A DNA stretch of 64,000 bases, from assembly GCF_000699445.3 (NCBI RefSeq), contig NC_067197.1, positions 12,716,152 to 12,780,151 of the forward strand, given 5' to 3'. Below, one piece after another: positions 1 to 10,400 of this stretch; positions within the stretch are counted from its first letter, which is position 1; each line of letters starts with the position of its first letter. The translations under genes were made by a program, and so were the position numbers. The notes beneath the pieces are model-generated. The model was not told where the DNA came from. It saw only the letters and a program-made list of their open reading frames with translations, and searched no databases. The stretch comes from Schistosoma haematobium (taxonomy: Eukaryota > Platyhelminthes > Trematoda > Strigeidida > Schistosomatidae).

Positions 1-1462
1 ACGACAGTAAAAAGACGGGCAAACAAACAAGAGCGCGCAATGAACACAAGATTAGGGATGTCGACAGGTATACCATCGATGGAGCATCCATTAGCACTAA
101 TGATGACGTGTTGAAGCTCAGCACCATCATTACGTCGACGGTATTAGACTCCCTAAGTAAACTCGGGTCTCCCAGCTCAGGGTCCCTGAACACAACGGTG
201 GTTCTCAAAACCCTGTAGGTGATTCGACCCACGTTAGCAGAGCCCAAAAGAACCAGGTGTCACCGCCTAAGCTGAGCATCCCAAGTGTTGTTGTACGGAA
301 AACAACTGGTGATTTGGTCGCACAGTCTACCCCCAAGAATGTTCATCCGGTCATCAAAGAGCCCAAGACTCAAAAACGTGCCTTGACCTCCAAACAACAA
401 GGTATTAAACCTGAACCCATCGGGAAACCTGGTAAATCAACAACAGTTCGTGACGATTCTCTCATAATCATGAACCTCATTGACAATCCTGACCCTCCTC
501 TCAGTCTGCAGGACAAAAATGATAGGACGCTCTGGGGTGAATTGAACAAGAAGCTCAAACTTCCTAGAATAGAGCCTTTGACGGTCACCCGAGGCTCCTT
601 CGAGTAACACTTAAGAATGCTACCGACGTAGAGGACGTCTTGCTAGCCAGTCACTTGCTGAAATCCGATGGGAACGTAAGAATATTGCCCGACATACCGT
701 ACTCTGAGCGCAATATCATACGGAACACCCTAAAGAATCTCGCGAGAAGTTTTTCCGCGGAAGAAACATAATTGTGCAAGGTATACCGGAAAATACGGAC
801 CCTAATCAATCAAACTCTGACATGGAATGGAAATTCATCAGACAGTCCTTGAGACTCAAACACATGCTGACTCAGCATGTGACGAGACTAGCCAAGAAGG
901 ATGGTGATCCTAGACCCCGTCTAATGAAGATAACCTTCTCATCCTCCCACATGGCGGCTGCAACTCTGGAAGCATTTCGTGCAAACAGACGTCGATTGCC
1001 ACCTGGAAAGGCCATATGAAGCTAGGAGCAAACACAAAGGCAAGATGAAGCTGATCATTCCACTTGTGGACTGTCTAGATGATAAAAAACGTGTAAAGGA
1101 CAGGGCCTACCACCTCGGCAAACCTCATATAGGTGGGCTACCTGTCCATTCACGTAAGGCTCATACAGACAAACAGGACGAAGCTCACGCGTTCCAAATT
1201 GAAAGCATAAACTTCTTATATATGAACACCGCGAGTCTACCAAACAAATTGGATGAATTACGTGAACTTAGCGACGCCAATAAGGCCCATCTGATAGGAA
1301 TATCTGAAACCTGGATATCTTCTCAGTTCTCGGACCAAGAGTTAGCATTACCTGGGATGTCTTTGTTCCGCAACGACAGAAAATTAGGAATTGGGGGCGG
1401 AGTAGCCGTATACATACGTCCTTGCTTGGAGGTGCACCAAGTTCATAACCTCGAGTTTAACA
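1..1462 (+). mobile_element. CR1-like non-LTR element, left arm of an inverted duplication
   Basis: This stretch is the reverse complement of about 1974-3435 with only a few differences, for example one C missing near 740 and a G/A change near 841. It carries the distal part of an ORF1 (1-219 and 257-607), then a second ORF entering an APE-type endonuclease. The one-base deletion near 740 breaks the reading frame that is intact in the other arm. The arm runs off the left edge, so the real duplication is longer than what is visible. CR1 assignment rests on the PHD-like ORF1 in the other arm plus the endonuclease style; a related L2/Jockey-group element is possible. Confidence 0.8.
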
Positions 1463-1860
1463 ATTTTGAGGAATCCATATGGTGCTCTGTAAGATTGTCT
1501 AGTACTTCGAGGTGTCTAGTCAGAGTCATTTACAGGAAGCCAACTGCCGACATCGAGTACGATAGTCGTATGCTGGAAGGGCTATCCCGCTCTACTCGTC
1601 TCGGTTTTACACACATCCTGATTCTAGGGGACTTTAATCTCCCTAGAGTCAACTTCGCGGATCACACGCATACTGGAGGCGATAACTCAATTGAAGCTCG
1701 GTTCTTCAACCTCATCGATGACTTGGGATTATATGAAAATGTGAGGTCGGCAACTCGTTGGAGAAACAGTCAGACACCATCGCGCTTAGACTGTGTATTC
1801 ACAAACGAAGAATCCCTAGTTGACAACCCCTCAATCCTGGAGACACATTACTCTCAAACA
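979..1860 (+). pseudogene. APE-type endonuclease fragment of CR1-like ORF2
   Basis: The open frame runs to 1992, but only the part to about 1860 looks like element protein. It contains the usual endonuclease landmarks in order: a basic linker, MNTASLPNKLDEL, then GISETWIS (metal-binding Glu region), a YIRP strand, VIYRKP, ILGDFNLPRVNF (Asp/Asn catalytic block) and SRLDCVFTN. These would nick target DNA for target-primed reverse transcription. The closing SDH block and the whole reverse transcriptase are missing, because the frame enters the inverted junction near 1847. The first part (979-1460) is shared with the opposite arm; the second part lies only in the spacer. It is a truncated, inactive fragment. 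Confidence 0.75.
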
Positions 1861-1973
1861 TTTCAACCGGCTGACATCAACTTTACTGATGACAGTTTCA
1901 TCTGCAATGTCGGTAGGTTGAAATGTCTGAGAGTAATGTTCAGCCAGAAGGTTAGCGGCGTCGCCTCAAGATT
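1463..1973. other. Spacer between the two arms of the CR1-like inverted duplication
   Basis: About 511 bp separate the two near-identical arms. The left 380 bp continue the plus-strand endonuclease; the minus-strand copy lacks this part and jumps directly to a downstream segment. Near 1847-1939 the two halves meet in a short imperfect palindrome. Confidence 0.7.
1847..1939. repeat. Imperfect palindrome at the centre of the fold-back element
   Basis: CATTACTCTCAAACATTTC at 1847 is answered by its reverse complement ending at 1939 with one mismatch (A/G). Partial matching continues inward for roughly ten more bases. The segment is probably the same piece of the element (HYSQTFQP when translated) present in both orientations, so this is the actual junction of two oppositely oriented copies. 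Confidence 0.65.
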
Positions 1974-2456
1974 GTTAAACTCGAGGTTATGAACTTGGTG
2001 CACCTCCAAGCAAGGACGTATGTATACGGCTACTCCGCCCCCAATTCCTAATTTTCTGTCGTTGCGGAACAAAGACATCCCAGGTAATGCTAACTCTTGG
2101 TCCGAGAACTGAGAAGATATCCAGGTTTCAGATATTCCTATCAGATGGGCCTTATTGGCGTCGCTAAGTTCACGTAATTCATCCAATTTGTTTGGTAGAC
2201 TCGCGGTGTTCATATATAAGAAGTTTATGCTTTCAATTTGGAACGCGTGAGCTTCGTCCTGTTTGTCTGTATGAGCCTTACGTGAATGGACAGGTAGCCC
2301 ACCTATATGAGGTTTGCCGAGGTGGTAGGCCCTGTCCTTTACACGTTTTTTATCATCTAGACAGTCCACAAGTGGAATGATCAGCTTCATCTTGCCTTTG
2401 TGTTTGCTCCTAGCTTCATATGGCCTTTCCAGGTGGCAATCGACGTCTGTTTGCAC
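1863..2456 (-). pseudogene. CR1-like ORF2 N-terminal endonuclease fragment (minus copy)
   Basis: The frame encodes the same protein as the plus copy (linker, MNTASLPNKL, GISETWIS, GGGVAVYIRP) and is identical up to about residue 160. It then departs at the point where the arm ends near 1974 and reads into a junction sequence, LEATPLTFWL. The second half of the endonuclease is deleted. It overlaps the preceding ORF1-side frame (2416-2796) by about 40 bases, matching the overlap seen in the left arm. Inactive fragment. Confidence 0.7.
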
Positions 2457-3435
2457 GAAATGCTTCCAGAGTTGCAGCCGCCATGTGGGAGGATGAGAAG
2501 GTTATCTTCATTAGACGGGGTCTAGGATCACCATCCTTCTTGGCTAGTCTCGTCACATGCTGAGTCAGCATGTGTTTGAGTCTCAAGGACTGTTTGATGA
2601 ATTTCCATTCCATGTCAGAGTTTGATTGATTAGGGTCCGTATTTTCCGGTATACCTTGCACAATTATGTTTCTTCCGCGGAAAAACTTCTCGCGAGATTC
2701 TTTAGGGGTGTTCCGTATGATATTGCGCTCAGAGTACGGTATGTCGGGCAATATTCTTACGTTCCCATCGGATTTCAGCAAGTGACTGGCTAGCAAGACG
2801 TCCTCTACGTCGGTAGCATTCTTAAGTGTTACTCGAAGGAGCCTCGGGTGACCGTCAAAGGCTCTATTCTAGGAAGTTTGAGCTTCTTGTTCAATTCACC
2901 CCAGAGCGTCCTATCATTTTTGTCCTGCAGACTGAGAGGAGGGTCAGGATTGTCAATGAGGTTCATGATTATGAGAGAATCGTCACGAACTGTTGTTGAT
3001 TTACCAGGTTTCCCGATGGGTTCAGGTTTAATACCTTGTTGTTTGGAGGTCAAGGCACGTTTTTGAGTCTTGGGCTCTTTGATGACCGGATGAACATTCT
3101 TGGGGGTAGACTGTGCGACCAAATCACCAGTTGTTTTCCGTACAACAACACTTGGGATGCTCAGCTTAGGCGGTGACACCTGGTTCTTTTGGGCTCTGCT
3201 AACGTGGGTCGAATCACCTACAGGGTTTTGAGAACCACCGTTGTGTTCAGGGACCCTGAGCTGGGAGACCCGAGTTTACTTAGGGAGTCTAATACCGTCG
3301 ACGTAATGATGGTGCTGAGCTTCAACACGTCATCATTAGTGCTAATGGATGCTCCATCGATGGTATACCTGTCGACATCCCTAATCTTGTGTTCATTGCG
3401 CGCTCTTGTTTGTTTGCCCGTCTTTTTACTGTCGT
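1974..3435 (-). mobile_element. CR1-like element, right arm of the inverted duplication
   Basis: Reverse-complement partner of the left arm, with over 99% identity by eye. Its ORF1-derived frames are less broken than the left arm's: 2416-2796 stays open where the left copy has a one-base deletion. The element continues rightwards into its 5' end (ORF1 start near 3679), which is not seen on the left because of the window edge. Confidence 0.8.
2416..3179 (-). pseudogene. CR1-like ORF1, middle and distal parts
   Basis: Two open segments, 2829-3179 and 2416-2796, are separated by stops. They encode a lysine/proline-rich region followed by a segment with RNIIVQGIPENTDP and LMKITFSSS, which looks like an RRM-type or related nucleic-acid-binding fold found in ORF1 proteins of LINE elements. 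ORF1 proteins bind element RNA. The identical protein is encoded in the left arm at 257-607 and 774-1019. Assignment of the fold is tentative. Confidence 0.55.
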
Positions 3436-3679
3436 TATCCAAGTTTGCTGACAACTTGTTCCGCAGACCTGTCAGTAGGACGATGATGTTACTCAGCAAG
3501 ACTACAGCGTCCGTGCTGCACGTGACACATACCCACTTTTGGTCCGACTTGCTGAGTCTATTGTAAGCAGTTGCCGTCAGATCTGTGCACGCTTCGTGGA
3601 ACCAACCTTTGCAGTTGTCGCACTGCATGCCAGTTGTAACAGCAAAACGGCATCCAGGACGTTTGCGTGAGTTTTTCAT
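3218..3679 (-). pseudogene. CR1-like ORF1 N-terminus with PHD-type zinc finger
   Basis: A 153-residue open frame. Residues about 9-53 hold a compact Cys/His pattern: GC, then CDNCKGWFHEAC, then WVCVTC, typical of the PHD-like finger that starts ORF1 in several CR1/L2-type elements. A Ser/Thr-rich linker follows. The distal half (3218-3435) is duplicated in the left arm; the finger itself appears only here because the left arm is cut by the window edge. The ATG at 3679 gives a sensible start (MKNSRKRPGC). Such fingers are thought to help nucleoprotein formation. A host PHD protein is unlikely given the duplicated context. Confidence 0.65.
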
Positions 3680-3699
3680 GACTATGTTGAAGCAAACTA

Positions 3700-3959
3700 T
3701 GTTATAGATGCTTGCAAAAGCCTAAGACCGTAAAAATACACTAAAAGGCACACTGAAAACGGACAAAAATGGATAAAAACGAGCGAGATAAACTGAATTA
3801 GTCTTAACGTGAAAAAAAACCGAATAGTAATCTGAGGCAAAACCACAGTTAACTATTAAATATGGTGAAACTCAAAAAAAGTAATCTACCGAACGCATAG
3901 CTCAGGATAGATTCTTTAGAACGGAAATGGTACTTTTGTTGGGTAAGAACACAGCAAAA
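3700..3959. other. Short unannotated stretch
   Basis: Probably the 5' flank of the CR1-like element; no coding potential or recognisable repeat seen. Confidence 0.4.
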
Positions 3960-4330
3960 GTCTGATAAATGCAAATCACGTTAGGTTTAAACTTCCCATT
4001 TCGCATTGTAATTTTAAATAGTTTGCACTTGTTCCATATACGGTGTTCGGGGGTTCTATGTCGTAATGCATGCGGTAGAGGAAATCATCCATACGGCTGC
4101 AGAATCGTCGACCTCTGGAGTCATGATAAAGTCTCAAATAATCTTTCAGCCTCGATCACATAGCTTCAATATTGTTTATGTGCACTCCGGTTGTTGAGTG
4201 CACAAAATGCTACTTGTGGATAATGACACGATGCACAAACCAAGCCTATGTATGAGTCTGTACGCTCCCCAAACATCCGTATATATTATAGTACCTGGCT
4301 GCAGCGAGTGTTACTTGTGGTTTTATTATT
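3960..4330 (-). pseudogene. Merlin (IS1595/IS1016-type) DNA transposase, C-terminal relic
   Basis: Read on the minus strand from about 4320 down, the translation gives PGTIIYTDVWGAYR, then a His-rich stretch ending HFVHSTTGVHINNIEAM, then SRLKDYLRLYHD and a run ending DDFLYRMHY. This is the order of the second half of Merlin transposases: catalytic Asp in YTDVW, the HFV...TGVHTNxIE block with the catalytic Glu, and the K-x-x-R helix before the DEF-YR end. At least two in-frame stops (after HK and after EAM) and further stops near the upstream edge kill it. The first half of the protein was not found to the right, so the copy is truncated. Known in the family: Merlin elements move by cut and paste and have been described from schistosomes. 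Terminal inverted repeats were not identified. Confidence 0.72.
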
Positions 4331-5184
4331 CAGTTCGCAATAATTGTCATAATTTGCCTTAGGGATTATATATGGGGTTCTCATCAAGAACTGACATCAG
4401 CTATAATGCCAGAAATTAATTTAGCGAAATGAATGAAAGGCTTTCGTGTTAAAATCCGAGATCTATTATCTTATACCTGATTGATTCGTCCATAAATTAT
4501 AGTCTTGCTGTTTTATTTGTTATAGCCGCTCCATTATCACGTTTTATACAAAATTTCCTGTGAACCGACCGTACGTTAGCATTAAGCACCGAAGTTGGCG
4601 CCATAACCATGAGATCTCTAAAACGCTTCTGATTGGCTCGTCCATAAATTAGAGTCTCGCCAATAAATGTAGTTAATCAACCAATTTCGAAAGTTTTTTT
4701 AGTAAAATAATCAGTGTTGTGCTTGAGAGTTGTTGGTCAAGATTTTTTGTTCTCATCCAGTAGGATGCATGTTGGAACGTTGCCTATCTCGGTTTCAACA
4801 TACAGGTAGTATTACTAACCCTCGGACAACGTGTTACAAAGTTGAACTTGTACTTTGTAAATGGTTTGCACCAGTTAGTTATTGGTGCACTAAAATCGAT
4901 TCGGTGCAGCATCTTGTACTAAATCTAACTATACTGCTAATCTTTATCATCAACCCGACATAGAATGATGTCAACTTTCTTGAAACTCATATCACTTAGG
5001 TCAACACAGCAACATCAACCAGTTCTCGGACCAGTACTCCGGAAACTACTTCTGTCAGTGACATACACTACCATACATACGTTTTTCAAAAGTTCTCACT
5101 ATTAATTTTTCCATTAATACGAACAGTCCCTGATCAGTTTACTTGCAAATTAGTTTTTTGTGTTTGCGGATTTATCTTTTTTCC
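4331..5184. other. Region upstream of RNF146 with no recognisable gene
   Basis: AT-rich sequence with no convincing exon on either strand. It may hold the rest of the Merlin element and the RNF146 upstream region. The open frame at 4730-4963 has no domain or splice support. Confidence 0.4.
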
Positions 5185-5262
5185 CCATGACTTGTGTGGC
5201 GCACATATATTTTGTGCCTCCTTGTACCAATGTTTGTATTTAAACAAGTAAATAAATCCTCA
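5185..5262 (+). mobile_element. RTE family A 3'-end fragment
   Basis: The segment GTGTGGCGCACATATATT... through CTTGTACCAATGTTTG to an AAGTAAATAAAT tail matches the 3' ends of the larger family A copies at about 7515-7583 and 36278-36350. It is a severely 5'-truncated insertion whose tail ends about 46 bp before the splice acceptor of the RNF146 first coding exon. Confidence 0.65.
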
Positions 5263-5308
5263 TAGATTATTTAAGTACAATACCTCACTATCTGATTTTG
5301 TTTTGTAG

Positions 5309-5530
5309 CTCTACTGAATACCAACTTTCCAAACTTCTTCCACTCTATGACAGTTGATAGTCTAGAGTGCAGCATATGCTTGCAAAACCTTGTTCATCCT
5401 GCTCAATTACCATGTGGTCATATATTTTGCTTTTTGTGCATTAAAGGTTGTGCCTTTCACAGGCGAAAATGTCCTATGTGCCGCAGTAGATTCTCGTCGC
5501 GTTTTTTCGATGATCCCAAGTTAATAAATG
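5309..5530 (+). CDS. RNF146: RNF146 exon 1: RING finger
   Basis: The exon begins after TTTTGTAG (AG at 5307-5308) and ends at AAATG|GTAAGT. The open frame extends from 5309 without a stop, so translation may start at the ATG at 5347, immediately before the RING, or in an undetected upstream exon. In schistosomes an acceptor placed just before the initiator ATG can also receive a trans-spliced leader; that is only a possibility here. The motif LPCGHIFCFLCIKG followed by KCPMCR closely parallels human RNF146. Confidence 0.85.
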
Positions 5531-7408
5531 GTAAGTTTATTAGTCGTTACCATCAATTTTACTATCACAGTTTTAGAGTAGTAGTAACCTGGGTTTCCAC
5601 CATCTAAGTGAGTCTTTTAGGTTACCAAGGGGATTCGATGGTCTAAGGTCAGATAACGGTGACCACCTTCAGCTTCGAGCAAATCACAACCTGTTGATGT
5701 TTACCACTTACTTCTACCACAGTCATCACTGATATGGAACTGGGGTCCCCTTTCTACAGCTGAAGCCTAGTCTCAAATTAGTCACATTGTAATCAGCTAC
5801 CGCTGAATCAGATGCACATAAGATTTTCGCTTTTTGTCAAATACCTGTCTGGATTCCAATCATTCCCTGGTTTGCACCAGATTTATCTTGTCTTTTGATG
5901 ACCAACAAATTAGCTACACCTTCCATTGCAATGAACGTTAAAGAGTAACGAATAATCCACCAGATGGGCACTGGTTGTGTCCACACAACTGGATAGTGCT
6001 AAGTTGCTTGCGACTTTGTGAAATCTTCTCTTGAGGATTAGGTTCCTGTGAGTTCTTCAAAACTCATCGAGACATTCCGTTCAAAACCCGAGAAAGATTG
6101 ACTCGCGAGGAGCAGGCTGGTTTTCGTTCTGGTCGAGGATGTATTGATCATATCTTCACCCTCCGCCAAATGTTAGAACACTGTCATACTTATCAAAGGC
6201 CAACAATCCTAGTGTTTCTTGACATTAGGGCTGCCTTCGATTCGTTGGACAGGACAAGAGTGTGCCTGAGAAGTTTACTAATATATTAAAAGCCCTATAT
6301 ACCAATACCTCAGGCAGAGTGAGGGCATACAACCACCTCTCTCTGTTGTTCCATTCGAGCAGTGGGGTTAGACAGGGTTACCCAATCTCACCATTCCTCT
6401 TCAACTTTGCCATCGATGACATTCTGGAAACAGCTCTGATGGATGTAATTAATGGCGGTGTAGATCTGTTGCCCGGAGAAAGACTTCTCGACCTGGACTA
6501 TGCGGACGATATTGTCTTACTGTGCGATAATGCCCAAGGCATGCAATCCGCACTTAATCAGTTGGCAATCAGTGTCCGTAGGTATGGTATGTGCTTTGCA
6601 CCTTCGAAGTGCAAAGTACTTTTACAAGACTGGCAGGATTCTAATCCTGTACTCACCCTGGATGGTGAGCAGATAGACGTAGTCGAGAAGTTCGTGTATC
6701 TGGGTAGCTGCATAAGTGCTGGTGGGGTGTGAGTGATGAGATCAATGCACGTATAGTGAAAGCCAGAGCGGCTTATGCCAATCTGGGCCATCTTTGGCAC
6801 CTTCGTGATGTTAGTCTGACTGTAAAAGGTCGGATCTACGTGTTGGTGAGAGCAGTTTTGCTCTATGCTTGTGAAACCTGGCCTCTCCGAGTTGAGGACG
6901 TTAGACGACTCTCTGTGTTCGATCATCGTTGTCTCCGAAGGATTGCTGACATTCAGTGGCAACACCATGTCAGCAATGCAGAGGTTCGGCATCGTGTGTT
7001 CGGGCACAGAGATGATAATTCAATTGGTGTCACCATCTTGAAACACCGACTTCGGTGGCTTGGACATGTTCTCCGAATGTCGTCCCAGAGAATTCCCCGT
7101 CGTGCATTATTTGTCGACTCTGGGACCGGTTGAATGAAGCGGAGAGGTGGTCAGTGTATGACATGGTGTCGTGGTATGAAAGAAAGCTGCAAAGGGGTGG
7201 CTTCTGTTGGACCTTGACAACTACCTGGCTGGGGTCCTAGAGATGGTTCTACACAATGGCTAGAGAACTTGTCAGATACGGCTCAGAATAGAAGCCAGTG
7301 GCGATCCTGCTGTAACTTTCTTTTACTTTCTTCATAAAAAGTGGTTGTTTCCTCTTTAACTGAGAAATTTCTTCTGATTGTACCTTTCCGTTTCCCCCAT
7401 TATTACTA

Positions 7409-7454
<46 letters not shown>

Positions 7455-10400
7455 TTCACTACCTTACACTAATCTGTTCGTTATTGTTCTTTTTTTCTCT
7501 TCTAATTCTCATTGTTTTGTGTGGCGCATACATATCTGGTGCACTCTTGTACCAATATTTATATGTTCAAATAAATAAATTCCGGTCTACTCCAGAGAAA
7601 CGCTAGTCTAGTAGTATGCAAATCCTTGACTCAGGAACTTTACAAGGCTTATGTAAGGCCCAATAAACCTCACTCGGCCAGTTGTATTCGAGTAGAGAAC
7701 TTGTATAAGGTTAGTGTACTTTGGTCCTCCTTTCAGTGACAAACACTGCCATAGAACCTTACGATCAACAGAGTCAAATGCCGCCTTAAGGTCGAGAAAT
7801 ACTACCATTGTGGGGCGTCTGAATGTGTGTCTATGTTCTAGGACCTGGCGTAGTGTGAATATCTGGTCTATACAACTACGTTCAGGTTGGAAACCAGCCT
7901 GATTTTCTCTAGTCTGTTCTTCATGAGCTTTGGTCAGTCGTCGAAGTATTATTTAAGCTAATAGTTTAGACATTATATTAGTCAAACTGATTCCTCTGTG
8001 ATTGTCACAAGAGGACTTTTGTCCTTTCTTATAAACTGGCACAATCAGTGATTGAGACCAGTCAGATGGGATTACGTCCAGTTCCCAAATTCTACCTAAG
8101 ACCTCGGTTAATCTCACTGCTAATACTGAACCAGCATCCTTAAAAATCTCAGGAGTAAACCTGTCAGGGCCTGCTGCTCTCCCTCGTTTCAGATTTCTTA
8201 TGGCTTTTTCAACTTCATAAAGAGTTGGAGGACTTACATCAACTTGCAATTCAGGTCGACTGGAGATCGTGGGGGCGCACAACTTTTGGGAGGTCGGAAC
8301 GCTTTCTGTAAAGCTCGTCTTTTACATCATCTGAACTGCAGTCAGTGAGAGAGTAGGCAGTGACGACGAACGTTCTATCTTTCCGAGGCTTTACTGTTCC
8401 GTTTAGTCGGACAACGCACAAACGACTGTCTACTGGGATCCAGTCTAAGAGGGCTAGTTCTGCCCTAGGGCTCAATGCTATGCCTACGCCGGCGAGGCCA
8501 CGGGAAGCAGCATCGGGGCTTCCAGACACGAAGCGTGAATCAAACTGACTCCTTATTTTGATATGGTGAAGTCAAACGAACGACGCTGCTCGGATCCTGT
8601 ATGTGCTTTTCGATGGCGCGGGATTGTAAAGTCCTAGCTAAGGAAGCCTGCTGTCCTATTTGGCACAGTGTTCGGACGTTAAAAGCTCCTACGTGTAGTT
8701 TAGAGTGTGGTTTCAGGAGACCAGGAATAGCGTTCCGCGTACTCGAATGGTTTGCCCTAGCGGTGCGAGGTGATAAAGAGACGTGAGGAGGGCTAGTCAT
8801 GGAGATAAGAGAGGTATTAGGAGGTGTAGGAGGGATTTGAATGTGACCAACTTGGTCTCGTGTGCTGATACGGGTATGAGGGTTGATATCACTTCCCGGC
8901 TGCCCACACCGTGGAAGGGTATTTCTTGAGGAACCTGAAAAGGGAATTGAATTAGTGTTGGTCTCAACGACCTGGGAGCGTGACCGCAGAGCCCAAGGGA
9001 CAACTACTTGAGACCGGTCGCGCACGGCCTTTTCGTGGAAGGTTTTTAATGTGTTAGCTCCGTTCTTCAAAGGGCCTTACTGCCGGAAACGGAAATCCGT
9101 GAGGTAAGGTGAGGTGAGGTGTGACATTTTTAGGGTCGACATTTTCTTACCCTTCCTTCCTTGTGGGAAGCCAGCATTGCTGTAGATGCTGGGCTTTTTT
9201 TAAGGAAACACCTTACTGCTGTCACACCCCTCTACAGTCAGCAGTACGACTTCGCCCTCAGACCTTGAGTTGCTGCTTTTAGTCTTACCGTTCTCCAATC
9301 GACCTGCCTGGCATGGTAGAACCTACAGGAACATATGTTCCAGCCAATATAGCTCGGTTGCGTCATTACGATAGGCAAGCTTGACCACCACGTCAGTGTT
9401 GCAGCTAAGGTCGGGAATTTGATAGTTTACAATAAATGGATGTATTTAAGACTCATTACAGACATTATAGTTACTAGCATTGTGTATTCAAATAATCAAA
9501 TGTAAATGCTAATTCAAAAGTATAGTACAACTCAGTAATCATGTCTGCGTTCACAAACTCGGCTTCCAGGTTATGTTTCATTGTGCTAGTGATGCTATCA
9601 GATTGCAAAGTAGACGAAAAGATGTTCGAATCTATGATCCAGTGATTAAGACTTGAATATTTTAGCCGTTTAGTCACCAATTCAAAGTGGATCCCATCAG
9701 TCCGTATGATACCAAATTATAGTTCAATGTTAAAATATTCGTTATTACAGAAATAATTCAATCATTAGGTTTTTTTGTTCAATGTTATAGATTTTATTTT
9801 AAATTTCAGTTTGCGATCTACGTGAAAATGATCAAGATAAATTAAGTCACATTGTTGACTTATGTGAATGCTTGTCAACTTTACCTCAATCAGTCAATGA
9901 TTCATACTCTAATGAATTACCAAGTTATTCTTGGTTCTATGAAGGTTTCCAAGGTTGGTGGCAATACGATGAACGTACTTGTAATGAGTTGGAGAATGCA
10001 TTTAATAGGCAATTATCGTCATATGAATTGACTATTGCAGGTTATGTATACAGTATAGATTTGAAAAATATGACTCAGGTAAGAAGTATTGCTTAAGAGT
10101 TACTTTTTCATATTCTAGTAATCATTATTTAATAATAATTTATAAAGTATTTCGACCTGTACTAATAGTTTTTACTGTAAGCGCGACTAAGTTATGACTT
10201 TCTAAAGTAGATGACACTTCAACGTCCAACTTTTAAGTATCTGTATGTTGAGGACAGCTGCCAACTATAAATAACATGAATATTTTTGGCATCGTTTGGT
10301 AGACAATTGCTTATTTTCACCTCCTGCTGGAATCAACTTTGTATTTCCGTTAATTCACTTAATTGTAATTAGTAAATAAATGTTTTTATTGTTGATGCTT

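Noticed and set aside
7378..7578. A hydrophobic poly-Ile protein
   Set aside because: Translation of the (ATT)n tract in an RTE 3' UTR.
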